Source: Mariannaea sp. PMI_226 (taxonomy: Eukaryota > Ascomycota > Sordariomycetes > Hypocreales > Nectriaceae). From it: a stretch of DNA of 64,000 bases. Under the pieces are notes generated by a model. That model was not told the DNA's origin, ran no database searches, and saw only the letters and a list, made by a program, of their open reading frames with translations. Of the stretch, positions 12,801 through 25,242 are shown piece by piece (within the stretch, counting starts at the first letter, position 1; every line of letters starts with the position of its first letter). The translations under genes and the position numbers were made by a program. The stretch lies in contig JANFOG010000001.1 of NCBI GenBank assembly GCA_024336345.1, positions 1,984,001 through 2,048,000 on the forward strand, read 5' to 3'.

Positions 12801-13564
12801 AGGCGTCTTTTTATTGGCCAGTCGCAAGATCCCACCAGGAGCCAGTGCTGTGTACACTGTAAATTCAATGAAGACGAGCTTGACCGCCTAAATCAACCAT
12901 TGAGGAGCACAACAACGAGGGCAAAAAAAATTTTGGAGAAAGAAGAAGACAAGTTGTAGTGGAGCAGAGTTGCCATAGTTCGTCTTCAGTTTTAATCAGG
13001 GTATATAGACTGGGAAAACAAAGCATGGTCCTGTGAAGGTGGTGATCTACCACACGTCGTCGGATGTTGGTGATGGTGCCTCACTCTAACACTCTCTTGT
13101 TTGACCTGGTTGATCACTCTGGTCTACCATGGAATAAATTTCTCCAGCGCAAAGAGAACATTCGGATCTCTTGCCACACCTCCGGAAACGCCTCGTAGGC
13201 GATTTAATTGCTAGCCTGGTAGGTGTATCAAAGAAAAGGGTAAAAGGGCCATCGTCATCGACATCACCCGCGACTAATAATTGTAAGTTATACATCCTTA
13301 CTCGAGTATATATAATATCATAGAGTATCGATGATGGGCAATAATTGGATATACATGAGAGACCTTGCTGAACTTATGAAACAAACACATGAACTCATCA
13401 AACCAAGTGACTATGTCCTTGAAGACATACAATTGGAAAAAGCCGATCATCACGCAAATAGCAACAAATCCAGTAAGACATAGCCATAATATGTTCATTA
13501 AAGGGCATTAATCTCGTAGAGAACAGTTAAAATAAAACAAAAAACTTGATTTTCGCAACGCTGT
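9871..13564. other. Intergenic upstream of GEL, downstream of OSH3
   Basis: No gene is supported in 3.7 kb. The part nearest the glucanosyltransferase holds its promoter, with a marked polypurine tract. At about 10990-11030 there is a TACCTA/GGTACC-rich patch, and at about 11912-11942 a 9-bp unit (CAAGTCTCC) is repeated roughly three times. A 66-codon open frame at 13298-13498 (-) starts with a hydrophobic stretch, but it lies only 67 bp past the OSH3 stop and is probably 3' UTR. Confidence 0.5.
10168..10292 (-). promoter_or_regulatory. Polypurine/polypyrimidine tract upstream of GEL gene
   Basis: The plus strand is almost pure A/G over about 125 bases (GGGAGGGAAGGAGGG-type runs, then GAAAGAAGGAAGG). 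In the direction of the glucanosyltransferase gene it is a CT tract. CT-rich tracts just upstream of the start are common in strongly expressed fungal genes, so a promoter or leader role is inferred. Confidence 0.45.
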
Positions 13565-16500
13565 CTATGGTCCATCAGGAAGGAGGAAGATATCCTCAAC
13601 ACCGGTCCACGCGCCCTTTGTGCGCTCCTCCCAATAACTCTCTTTTCCGCTCTTGAACTTCCACACCTCTTCGCCTTCTGGCGCATCCTCAGCTTTGACG
13701 AACCATCGGGGTTTATACATCTCGCCGCGGTCTTCTAGGTCGCGTCGCCTGGCACGCTGTGCCTCCTCTAGACCGTGTTTCCACTCCTCAGCCTCGTCCA
13801 ACTTGCCCTGCTCAGTCAGACGCTGGTCAGGACGGAGTCGACAGTCTGTCGGCGGAAGCTTGCCCTTCTCGATTTCCGTGATCTCGTTGAGCGTTGCGGC
13901 AAACGACGTGAAGCCATATGTCTGGCTTGCGTTCTCAACCAGCGATCCTGCACGCCAGATATCCTGGCCACCACCGCGTCCTGAAGTCTTCAGGCCCGTT
14001 GTCCAGTTTCCGACCAAACCAGTGCCAGTATTGACTCCTTCAGGACTCAGGATCTCAACAACGACATCCTCGGCACGCCCGCCAAACATTCCCTTACTCT
14101 TAAACTCAACAGCAGCCTTGTGTCCGCTGCTATCATTCAAAACGTGCATGGTGCCCACCGGCTCGACATATTTTTCGCCCATGACGACGTTTCGCAGAAA
14201 CATTGTGGCAATGTTCCACGAATAACGTTCCTCTCGGCCGTCTGACAGGCGCAACACTATTCGCACTCGACCATCGGTGGTGATCTCGGCACTCTTACCC
14301 CAGAACTTCTGGCCTGGGGCAGGTGATTGGGAAAACGACCAGCTAGCAGAGTCTGCATGCATGGCCAGAACCACGGGGCGGTGTGAGACCTTCTCGACAA
14401 GCAGACGGAAGCCTCCAGGAATTTCCTTCTCGGATCGGACCAGCTCGAATGTTTCTCCCAGTAGAGGGTTGAAAGGCTTTCGAACGGCTCTCTCCTTTGC
14501 TCGTACGCCGCTAAATTGAGAGACGGCAAAAGCAGCAACGAAAAGAAGCCGATCAGTGGGGGATGACTGTTTCGATGCCTGGTTCAGGAGCTGTGCATAC
14601 TCCAACTGCTCAGCCATTTTCTGCAAACCCGACAAGGGCTCGTTCGCAGAAACTGGCATGCTAATTGTGCTCAGGTCCTTCCCTACATTTTTTCTCACGA
14701 AGGCAATCAAACTGGGTGGCGGAACAGTAGCAGCTGGTACCGTTGTCCGCCTGGCGATTGGCTTGTCAATAGGCAAGGGAGTCAGAGTCTTGGGCTTAGC
14801 AGGGTACAGGTTCTGGGCATCCTCGACCACAGGTTCATCCTCTGCTATTGATGAGATGGATGAGTCATCATGCATCGAACCGTCATCTCCGTCTGAGCCA
14901 GGCGTCTCCTCCTCGCTGCCATCGATTTTAACGACACCGGATCTGGTATCCTCAGCGTCAAAGAACTCATCAGCTGTCGAAACGGTATCGATACTTCTAC
15001 GTGACTCAGCAACGCTGGGTGTAGGAACTGGCAAGCGACGCCGTTTGCTGTTGTTAATGAGAGCTGTAAACTCAGCAACCACCGAGTCCAGGTCCGCGAG
15101 AAGAGATTGACAATGATCCTGGAGTGAGCTCTCCTCCTGAACAGATGCTCTGGATCTGTGCCTTGACAGCTTCTGGGGCCCGTCGGCAGATATGGTTGTA
15201 GTAACCGATGTTGGGGGGGAGGCAACGAAGGCGGTGGCTGGGTTTGCTCCCGGTGCCAGTCCTGGTATCGTTCCTGGTGTAGTTGATTTCCGTCTCCAAA
15301 ACTTTTTCCTCTCTGGCGCGGTAGAAGCGTCGCCCTCCTCGATTGCGCTTCCTGAGCTTGGGGAGAGGTACTGGGGAGAGTTGGATGTTTTCGAATTGAT
15401 AGCATGTGCCGTGACTTCTCTTGTTAGGCGGCGGAGAGCATCTCGTGTGCCAACAACACGACTGACAAGTGCCTCGACTTGCTGCCATTCTCTGTGCTCA
15501 TGATGGGATGACTGCTGGACGGGTTGCAGATGTGTTGTAGTAACCTTGATGTCGGGCTGCGAGGGATGGTCCAGTGTCTCAAGGCCCCGGGCAACGCGAC
15601 TAGCCCTCTCCAGTGCCCGAGCCCATTCCTGGAACTCCTTGTCGTTAGGAGCCTTGAGGTGCCAAACCTCGGCGCCGGAATCAATGCTGATTTCTCTCCG
15701 TCGTTCGTCGGCGGCAATGGCAGCAAGACTCAGCGGGATGGCGCCACGCAAAGCTGAAGATTTGGGGTTGTAGTAATACGAGAGGGTGCAGGTTGAGAAA
15801 TCAAGAGAGAAGAAACGGCGCGCGTAGCCCTGTCCCTTCTTGCGGCGTCTCTTGTGAAGACTTCCAACGTGATAGTTGCTCGAGCCGGTGCCGCCCTCGC
15901 TTCTGCCGGATACGGATGTCGCTTTCCCGCCTGCCTTGTGACTGTGTAGGCTGTCGTATGAGGCGGACGGGTCCCCGTGGAGATTGACGGCGCTATATCG
16001 ACCTAGACTAGTCTGACTGAGTCCGGCCTTGGGGGTCTGGAGGTTCGGTAGATGGGAAGAGGTCTGAGGCGGTGCGCCAGTTGGGTAGGTAAGAACGACG
16101 AATGTTGCAGTTTTGGAAGTCTGCTTGGAGAAGGTGTTGTCAAAGACAAGGCCATACATGCCACTGTGTCCATGCTGGACCTCATAAGTTCCTATGGACA
16201 CCTTGTCGGCCTCACATTTTCCCACCCACTTGACCGCGATAAATCCCTTGTTTTTCAGAAGGTCTTGTGCACTGACGTCTTTCTTGGAGAACCGGCTCGT
16301 CTTGGTTTCCGAGGTACCTCTTGTCTCTTCTGTGTCGAGAGAATCGGTGATGGAGGAAGCGATCGTTGTGGCACCGCTGCCAGGGTGTTTAACAAGGCCG
16401 AAGTTGCTGTCGCCGCGTCAGTACAAATGTGATGAGGAGAATGGGGAGCAGAAAAGGGGAATTTATTCATACATAGACTTCTTGTGAGGTTGAACACTCC

Positions 16501-16652
16501 ATGACAAGGTGTTTCCTTCGTCGACCTTGACCCAGCGGACGATGTAGGACTGGAACAAGGGATAGTCAGCAAAAAAAAAATCCAGCGCAACAGTCCACGG
16601 GAGTTATTCTACTTGCCTTGCTATGAACCTCCAACTGCTCAATGCCGGCCAT
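13565..16652 (-). CDS. OSH3: Oxysterol-binding protein homologue, Osh3 type (GOLD-PH-FFAT-ORD)
   Basis: Exons 16617-16652, 16473-16549 and 13565-16406 give 984 residues. The N-terminal part (about 1-146) resembles the GOLD-like region of Osh3. A PH domain follows at about 218-308. An FFAT-like motif EFFDAED (517-523) in an acidic stretch should bind the ER receptor VAP/Scs2. The ligand domain (about 603-960) contains the OSBP signature KPFNPLLGETFEL and a modified EKVSHRP (708-714) where the classic motif is EQVSHHP. Osh3-class proteins exchange or sense PI4P and lipids at ER-plasma membrane contacts. The first intron uses a GC donor (AAG|GCAAGT) with a CTGAC branch and CAG acceptor; splicing it joins MAGIEQLEVHSK to SYIVRWVKV, which matches the family start as I know it. 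The second intron (16407-16472) is GTATGA...CAG. The 36-nt first exon would be lost if GC donors are not allowed. Confidence 0.92.
16550..16616 (-). other. OSH3: GC-AG intron in OSH3
   Basis: The donor reads AAG|GCAAGT, the strong consensus of the rare GC class. The 67-nt intron ends CTGAC-N-rich tract-TTCCAG. No GT donor nearby keeps the family-conserved N-terminus in frame. Confidence 0.75.
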
Positions 16653-19600
16653 TTCGTCGATGTATCCCCCAGGGGGCACACGGCGCAGGCGCAGGGCAGG
16701 AAGACTGGCACAGGTGCAGAAAGTCGGACACCTGTCAGTGTCTGGTCGCGGGGTCTTGAAGCTGTGGAGGGGAAGCTCCCTCAGCTAAGGTGCCGTCGTT
16801 GGTAAGGACAGCAGGTCGGTAGTGGCTGTACTGTCGGGTAGGGTACCGAATTGGGCTTTCAATTCAAAAGGGGGTTGGTTAAATGCGGTCGGCGGCAGAG
16901 GGCCAAATAGGCAGTAGATAAGCTTCAAATGCGGCTTTTACTATTTGCCCATGGTTCCGGGTCGCTCGGTGTTTGCAGGAACGAGAAGAGCGGTTCAGTT
17001 ACGTCGGCTGCCGCGGCGCGATCGCGATCAACAGTGGAGGTCCGTGGCGAGCGATTGCTTTGAGTGGGCTAAGAAGAATATTCGGGTTCGGCCTCGGGAG
17101 CGCTTGATTATTTCGTGCAGGTGCGAAGTTGGAAATCGACCAGTTGACCAAGCAAGGCACTATGTAGGCTTGAGCTGGACACCTGGTGATCTTATGTACC
17201 TTACCCTCCTTGCCTTGGGTGAGAGCTGAACAATGAGCCAGGCTGACCCGGGGGCATGGAACTATTTTGTATACGTGCACGGAGAACCTCGGACAGAGAC
17301 GATGAATCCGCTGAAGGGACTCTAGCAAGACGGTTACGTAGTTAGATCGGTGACTAAAGGATTAGCAAAAGGGCGTTGGTCGTCTAGAACTATCCAAGAA
17401 TCACCCTCCCCAAATTGATTTGCAGGATGCCTGGAGTACGAGGTACGAGGTACGAAGTCCCAACAATAATAATATTATATCCCCTCTAATCCCATGATCC
17501 CAAAGATTGAACTGGTAGGGCTGGCTCGCTCAGAGGCTAGTCAGTGCCAGAATGTCAGCAATTGCATGGGGGGGTTACCTCTCTCCCGTCCACAGATAGC
17601 GTCTGGTTTGCGCTGGGCTACCAACGTAGTGCACAATTACGTACCAGACCTCTGACCGTTTAGTTCCCTGCATGGGCGTTGTCAGCCAGGGGTAGACGGT
17701 TATTATTAGGTCCAGCTCCATCCAGTCAGACAAAGTACCTGCTTCGCGTGCGTCGGGATAAAACACTGCAACGTAATCGGTACAGATGAACGGGGTAAGG
17801 AGAACACAATCCTTTCCCCCATAGCCACAATTTCCCCCAGCCTCATTCCAACAATTGTGGCTCCTGAAAGGCTGGAAGCTTCCAATATCTTTTATTTCCT
17901 GCTCTGTTCGGGTGTAAAGAGGATAAACCAAGGAGGCTGGTGTTGAGGCTGGGTTGGCACCTTGAAACCTCGAATCCACATAAGGAAACCTGATTTTATA
18001 CGGGTGGCTGGAAGGATGCTTGCATGTGTCGAACCTGTGCCAACGGCTCCAGATCGTCGTTTCAATTTTAATCAATCCTCCCCAATCTAGAAAGATTCTA
18101 TCCGTATTCTGGACTTTGGAATAATACAATGGATGCTTTGCAAACAGCCGAGGGTGGCCGCTTGTATGGGAATACTCTTTCAGTGGATACCAACCACTAC
18201 CTCGTTCCTAGCTCCTCGCTTTGGCTCATGCTTATTCAGTCATCTTCACATTCAATCATCAGATCAGTGAGAGCTCCAGTAGTTATGAGTTATCAGTCTG
18301 GTTACATCTTGTAGTTGGATGCTAAAATGATGACTATCCTCTCATCGACAACCCGAAAAGTCCGGTGGACAATTGGAAAGTGGGCAGACTTTGAAATTAT
18401 CTGTAATACTCAAGCGGGCGAGGGGAGTGTAAGCGACTGACTGACCATTTTTTATCTCACTCTCATGTACTAAGCTGATCACCTATTGAGGGAACCACCA
18501 TAATATCGAGCTAAACCAACAGCTCGAGGTAAGATCTTACTGAACACACTTCCATTTCAAATCATAATGTGATTATAGTGGCGGCGGCAATTTGGACGAA
18601 AAATATCCGCCAGCTCCCGTTCCAGCTACCTTACCCTACATTTGTTCGCCAAGGAACGGAGGCTTTAGTTACCGTGTTTTACGCCTGACACGGACGACGG
18701 AATTTCGTAGGTTTCTGGCAACCGGGCGTTGATTCAACCTGTCGGGAAGGGCGAGGGCTAATGACAGTTTCCCGCGCGCCACGACGTCAAAGGCACACAA
18801 TATTGCTCGCCTTCCGGTCCGTCCCCCCAATTGAGTACAGGGTAGTCTGCATAGTTCTGAACTTGCAGTACTTTGAGGGCGTATGGAATATGGACCGCGG
18901 CTTGTTTTTGTCCTCAACTCAGTGTTGGAAGCAGAACCTTGTTCCAGTTTTACTGTCATGAACGAAACCGGCACCTCCGGGCGGAGTCTGACATCGTGCC
19001 CCGATAACGTGGTCCGAAATCCTGCGTGATGACACCGTCCCGCGCGTGGAACGTGGAAAATAGGATACCGACGCTTCCGTACGAGTAGACGAACGGCATA
19101 CTTATGTCATCAGCCACCGATGAGTATAAAGACACTCTCCTGTTGACGACCGAATAAGTACACCACTACACCGTGCATCGAAGATGTTGGATAGATCAAT
19201 GTGTAGCATGGCCATCACCAGATGGCAACCGATTCTCATCCGTACCCATCATCGAGCACACTCCACCTAATACCCAAGAACTGGCCTCCCACCACTCGCC
19301 ATATCTACAAATCATGAATCCCACACCAGCTAGGCAGGGTAATAACCTCCCTGGTGTCATCGTCCATGGCGTTTCCGTATTCAAAGATAACCCAAATTAC
19401 ATATCTACGTATGCATAGATACCTACAGTATGTGAATACCTATGTTTCCGGAGTTGATAACTCAAGCAAAAGGTACAGAATTGCAGCGCAACACGTGCAA
19501 TGACGTCTTGATTTTTCTCCGAGCATCAGTGCACGCGGTAATTAATCTTCACTAAAAACTATATATCTGGATAAACCGCTATGCGCGCGTGCGTTAGACT

Positions 19601-21562
19601 AGGTAGGAAAGGTAGTTTATAACACCTCGCGTACGTGGATATAATCATCTGGAGCATGGTAATTAGTTTGTCATCTGTACTTGGAGCGAAGTACCCAAAA
19701 CCCCTGTCACCTCGAACAAACCCACCAATTGACCTATACTTTGTGTACCCTGTTCCCTGCATCTGCAGAAGCCCATGTGCCCATCTCCTCCTTTTGGGCG
19801 TGCTCTGAGCTCAGAGGGCACAAACTAGTAATATGGACAGCGAGCCAGAAAAGCAGGATCCCTATAACACACCTGGCTGACCTTGCGCAGAGCACACTTC
19901 CCTCCCCAATTTAGTTTAGTTGATTAGGTGATGCGCGCATTTAGACAAGAAGTTCACTCCAGTTCTCCTGCAAGATTTTCTTCCCCACATCCATTCTCGT
20001 CAACTGCTGAGGCTACTGTAGACGGCTGAAGCCGCTCAATGTTGCATCCACTACAGACTAAAGGGGGAATGGTCGATACGACTTTCCTTGACAGGGTTAA
20101 TGTGAAGCTCGAACATTCTACCATGTACAGATTACGGAGTACTGTACTGCGGTACGGACGGAGGTAGGTAGTTTGCACGGTAATCAGTTATTACTTTGGC
20201 TGACTAACTAACTTGAAGTTGTCTATTGTGTTTCTGTGTTTCTATTGTTACCCAGTTTCTTTCTTGATTGGGCCATATCCCAGATTTAGCTCTGAGTTAC
20301 CACCGCCACACATCGTATTCAGCTTGATCTAATCCTTCAAAAAAAGTCTTGCCCAAGTCTTCCAAGTTTTTATGCTGAAGTCGTCCACCCTGGACTACTT
20401 GGGCTCAGGAGGTACTTGAGCTTGTCCAATCACTGTCGCAAAGTCCAAGCGGCATGGTACTACCTTATGTATGTACCTCTTGTCTATTCCTGGCAGGTAT
20501 CGCGGGGCTAGAACGTGAGGTGGCCTGGTCTGGGCGCTTTGGCTCTGGTATCCATGTATGGCCTCCCCAGCGACGTACTATCTATCATGGTATGTAAGGT
20601 AGTTAGGTAGGTAGGTAGGTAGCGTCTGGTTGTTTAGGGGGGCTTATGGCCTTGGGCTCATCTCTGGGATGTATGTAGCAGGGTACCTATCGTAGGAGGT
20701 ACCCCGTAGATGGCCTCCTTTCCCCTTGGCGTGAGTGCTTGGAGCAAAGAGCGCGCGCACCACCTGTAACCGTAACCTGCGCCGGCAGCATCCATGCCTA
20801 GCACTGAAGCACAGGATTGTACCCCATAATGTTCTGCTACAACCTGAAGTCAGTACGGTAGGTACCCAAGGTGGCTAGGTCGGTAGGTACGAAATGCTCG
20901 TCCCTTTCCCCCTCCACCTCCACTGTACGCGCTTCCAGTGCCTACCCTACCATACTCTGTACCTCCTACTCAGCGTCAGTATCCACCGTCCACTCGGCCG
21001 GCCGCCACTGGCACTGGGCTCACTTACTCGAATGGGAACAAGACTTGAATCGCACAACGCGAGGAACCCTCCTCCTCCCTTTCCCTCTTACCCCTTCCTC
21101 CTTCTTGTTGCTCCTGGTGCTTGGTGATAATTTTTTTTTCTTTCCACGAGGTCTTCTGCTGCCGCAGTCATCGGTTGCAGCAATTCCTCTCGGTGGTTCT
21201 GAGTGTCGGCCCGGCTCTTTTTATTTGTCTCTCCTTTCGCTTCCTTTCGCCGTAACCATTGCTTTTTGCTTAGCATAGTCCCTAGCAACCCAGCGTGGAC
21301 TCTCTTTTCGCAAGACTCGATCGACACCCGGTTCCGTTTACTATCCACCGCCTACCGTCCTCCGCTCCGGTCTTCAATCTCCTTCCTCCCGTTCGTCCCT
21401 CCGTGTTTGTGGGTGCAAGCACGCGTTTTGCCTTGAGGAACGATTCCTCCCCCCTTCGAGACTGAATCGATCCGACGACGGTGACACCCTTCCACAGGGA
21501 CGTATTTGCTTGTGCTTCCTCTCACCCATCCCCGGCCACTGTACATATTCAAACCCCGCATC
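16653..21562. other. Intergenic, 4.9 kb, no supported gene
   Basis: This divergent space separates OSH3 (-) and the ArfGAP gene (+). A 184-codon frame at 17575-18129 (-) starts with TTG and has no family resemblance. A (TAGG)n run lies at 20604-20622, and GGTACC/TAGGTA motifs are dense at about 20455-20895, roughly 0.7-1.1 kb upstream of the ArfGAP start. A CT-rich stretch at about 21060-21260 probably belongs to the ArfGAP promoter or leader. Confidence 0.5.
20604..20622. repeat. TAGG microsatellite
   Basis: Almost five tandem TAGG units are visible, within a wider TAGGTA-rich patch. Confidence 0.9.
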
Positions 21563-23859
21563 ATGTTGGGCGCCATGAGCAAGCGCCAGCAGGCGCGGAA
21601 CGAAAAGGTCCTCCAAGAACTTGTCCAAACCGTACCCGGCAATAACTTATGCGCGGATTGTCACGCGCGTAACCCAGGTATGCTATTCTTGCCATACATG
21701 AGCATATTCGAATACGGAATCGGACTGACAAGTGTGAAAATACAGCTTGGGCATCATGGAGTGTATGCTTGAACCCCCTTATCACCTTTCTCATGTGAAT
21801 GGAAACTAAATTACAGATACAGTTAGGGGTCTTCCTCTGCATGAGGTGTGCTGCGATCCATCGGAAGCTAGGCACGCATATCTCCAAGGTCAAATCTTTG
21901 AGCATGGATAGCTGGTCCAACGAGCAAGTTGACGTATGGTCTAAACTGCCCTTCTCCAGACAAGCAAAGGAGACTTACACACTGTGATAGAATATGCGCA
22001 AAGTTGGCAACATTTCCTCAAACAATATTTATAACCCTGAGCATCGAAAGCCTCCGGTCCCAGTCGATGTCGACGAAGCCGATTCCGCCATGGAGAGATT
22101 CATCCGCCAAAAGTATATGAACAATACGGTCAACGGTCTTAAGAAATCCAAAGTACCGAAACTGGACGATGAAACGCCGCCACCACTACCCCCGAAAAAC
22201 TCCAAGTTCGGCTTTCGGTCGGCGTCTTCCATTTTCCCCTTATCCTCAAAGTCAAAGAAGGACTTACATACGGATTCCGCCCATGGAATGGGGCACCCTT
22301 CGCCAAAGGCCTCCAACAAGCCATCAAAGGTATTTGGCGCCGCATTGGATCTGGACCAACCCGATGATCTGGACCAGAAGCTGGCAAGACTGCGTGATAT
22401 GGGCTTCCAAGACATGAAACGAAATGCTTTAGTGTTGAAAGGCGTCAACGGAAGTCTTGAACGGGCGATTGAGGCACTAGTGCGACTGGGTGAGGGTGGT
22501 GGTAGATCATCACCTCTTCCATCGCCACAAGGTCAAGGGTTGCGCACATCCAAGTCGTTGACCCCCATCACTCCCATCTCCGGAGGACTAGGACTCGGCG
22601 CGGGCCTGAGTGTTCCGTCACGATCCGCTACAGATCGACCAACTACTCCTTCGAGCGCATCGACAAATCCATTCGATAACCTTGGACCGGCCCCGCCACA
22701 GACGGCGCAGTCTACGGGGACCTTGCAGAACAAGAATCCTTACGGCCCATCCAATCCCTTTGGAGCCCCGGTTCAGCAGCAACCTGATGCTTTCAGCCAA
22801 GCCTTCCAGAATATGTCTCTGTCTCCGACACAACCTCTCTTCCCTCACCATACCGGAGGACCTGCTTCACAGCCCACTCCTTTACAGGCTTACCAGCAGC
22901 CTCCAGTTCCCTCTGCACCTACCAGCCCAAATGCTTATATGCCTATGACGTTCAACAATATGTCATACCCTCAACCAGTGGCACCGCAATCAACGGGATA
23001 CAACCCGTTTCTGACAGGGCTGCCAAGCCCAGTTGCGCAGCAGCAACCGGTCCAGCAGCCAATCTCACAACCACAAGTGCCTCTGGCTGTGAACACGGCG
23101 CAACCACAGGCCTCATACAATCCGTTTGCACGCTCACCAACGCGCATTGCGTCACCGAGCCTTGGCCAGATTCCAGAGCAATCCCAGACCTCATTCCAGA
23201 GTCCTTCTGTATTCCAGGCCTCCATGTTTCACAGCCCGGCTCCATTGGCCCAGGAGACTACTGCTAATCCCTTTTTCGCCAGCAGCAGCGTGTCTAATAC
23301 GCCCCAGATGAGCCACAACCCATTTGGCCAGCCGCAGACACTGAACCAGCCCCAATCCCAGTCGCAACCAGTGCAGGCAATATACGGCCAACAATCAGTT
23401 GGACAGCAGATATTTGGGCAACAGCAACAGCAACCACAACAGCAGCCGCAGCCGCAGCCACAGCAACAACAGTTCTACCAACCTCAACGACCTGATAATG
23501 CTTCTATTATGGCCCTCTACAACCTCCCAAGTTTGGCGCCTCAGAAGATTGCCGCCCCTGAACTAGTTCAGCAGCCGACCCTCCCACAAATGATTCCCGA
23601 GCACCAGGTGTTGCAGAGTCCTGTTGGCCCAACTGCTTCCTCTATTCCCCAGCCACAGAATGTTCTACCACAGCACTCTTCCACTAAGAACCCCTTTATG
23701 AATAATGTTACGTCTTCTACCACCACCACCTTGCCCCAAACCTCAGACCCTTGGGCCGCAAGGAGCAGGGAGAGCATGAACCTTGGCATGGATCTTGCAT
23801 GGACGAATGGCCGGCACAGTCCGGATGCATTTGCCAGCCTGAGTGCACGGCATATATGA
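21563..23859 (+). CDS. GTS1: ArfGAP with UBA domain and NPF repeats (Gts1/Ucp3-like)
   Basis: Four exons (21563-21677, 21746-21762, 21823-21933, 21991-23859) encode 703 residues; exon 2 is only 17 nt. The N-terminal ArfGAP domain has the zinc ligands C30, C33, C50 and C53 (CX2CX16CX2C) and the arginine finger R58 in IHRKLG. A UBA-like domain (about 206-248, around RDMGF) follows. The rest is long, disordered and Pro/Gln-rich, with seven NPF motifs and a Q-rich stretch. Zinc-finger ArfGAPs stimulate GTP hydrolysis on Arf; UBA binds ubiquitin; NPF motifs bind EH domains of Ede1/Pan1-type endocytic proteins. Together this suggests a coat or endocytic regulator. The architecture matches yeast Gts1 and fission yeast Ucp3, so the symbol is by similarity. 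All splice sites rebuild the conserved ASWSLGVFLC and EQVDNMRKVGN segments. A UBA-ArfGAP paralogue other than Gts1 is possible. Confidence 0.9.
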
Positions 23860-25242
23860 AGAGACGAGAAGCGGACAAACTGAAAGATGGATGAGATAGT
23901 ATATACGTGACTCGAGGAGTGTATTGTATGATAGTAATCGTAATGTTGGTTAACGGCAAACTGTTGCTCAATGTGGAATATACTCTGATTATGGATTGGA
24001 CATAGGTCTATGTTGAGGAGGGATCTAGATGAAAGGAAATGGTTTAGGAATTGGAAACTATTCCAACCAAGGCTCCACAAGCCAAGTGGTCTCATATATC
24101 TTCGAGGAAACCAGACCCCTACAACGTTGGGGCCCCTTCTCTTTGTTCTCATTGGACACTGGCCGACCGAAGCAAAAATCGCCCTCTGTCGACATATAAC
24201 CATTACAGTGCCGTTTTGGTGATGGTCAAGCCATGGAGGTGTGATGAGTTCTGTTACCTTGCAGCTTATCTTTCCTCGTTTCCCCCGCCTTCTTCAGCCC
24301 TGTCCAGTGCTAAAAGACTTAGATCTGGTGACGAGGGTGGATTTGGGATGTCGAAGGGGGCAGCGCCGTCTCGTTTCCTCCTTTAAAAAATGGCATTGAT
24401 GTACAAAAGTAATTATAACGTTTGCGATAGCGAGTTAGACAATTGCCCACCATGGGGTTGTAGGGCGGCCTGTCCATTCAAGAGTGCGACCCGTATAATA
24501 AGGTAATAAGATACAACTAAGGCATTCATATATCGACACAAAACTCCTAACGCTCAATTGAGTATTGATCGGCCCTTTCATAACTTATTTCAAGTTCTGG
24601 AGTACACATCACATATCAACCCACGTTGGTAATAATTATATTTATAATATAACTGTCTGACTGGAGTAGCCGATATCATACTTCGTGTCTAGTTTGGACT
24701 GCTGAGCTGACTCTTTTATTCCGATGGTCAAGACTTTTCAAAAATCTCTACCTTCATGAGGCACTTTTCAACAAAAGACGACAGTGATGGATACCATCGT
24801 CACCATGATTTTATCCAAACTTGATGCTTAGCGGGATGGAATATGCCGTACCGGATGGTTCACCTATAATCTACATTGAAGATGAAGAATAAATAATCCG
24901 AGCTCGCAGCCACGATGCGATCCCGCCAGGGGACGGCAAGGCGGCCCCGTGTTTCTCGCCTCAAGCTGAGCTCCCCGTCTAAAGCGGAAACGCTTGCCAC
25001 CTGCCCAACCACTAGCTTCGCATGTGTTCCGTCTATTGATCTCCATTTTCTTCTCCGCGTGATATCGACAGTGGCCTGGCATATGATTTTCCTTGTAGAG
25101 AGCTGATAATATTCTTGACGTGAAATTGTCCCCTTCCATCGTGATAAAAATTGTGGTAAAATCTTGGTGGTGGGATCTATGCTCTGGTCTTCTTGGACGT
25201 GTGCTTCGGTGTCATACTACATCTTCCAACTTGCATGCAATC
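23860..25242. other. Intergenic between ArfGAP and oxidoreductase genes
   Basis: This is the 3' flank of the ArfGAP gene and the promoter of the oxidoreductase. Short open frames are present on both strands but none has a recognisable product. The frame of the oxidoreductase stays open back to 25120, but the ATG at 25243 gives a conventional Rossmann N-terminus. Confidence 0.5.

Noticed and set aside
13298..13498. 66-codon frame with a hydrophobic start after OSH3
   Set aside because: Begins only 67 bp past the OSH3 stop on the same strand, so it is probably 3' UTR, and it is AT-rich.
17575..18129. 184-codon minus-strand open frame
   Set aside because: Starts at TTG rather than ATG and resembles no family; probably chance in a gene desert.
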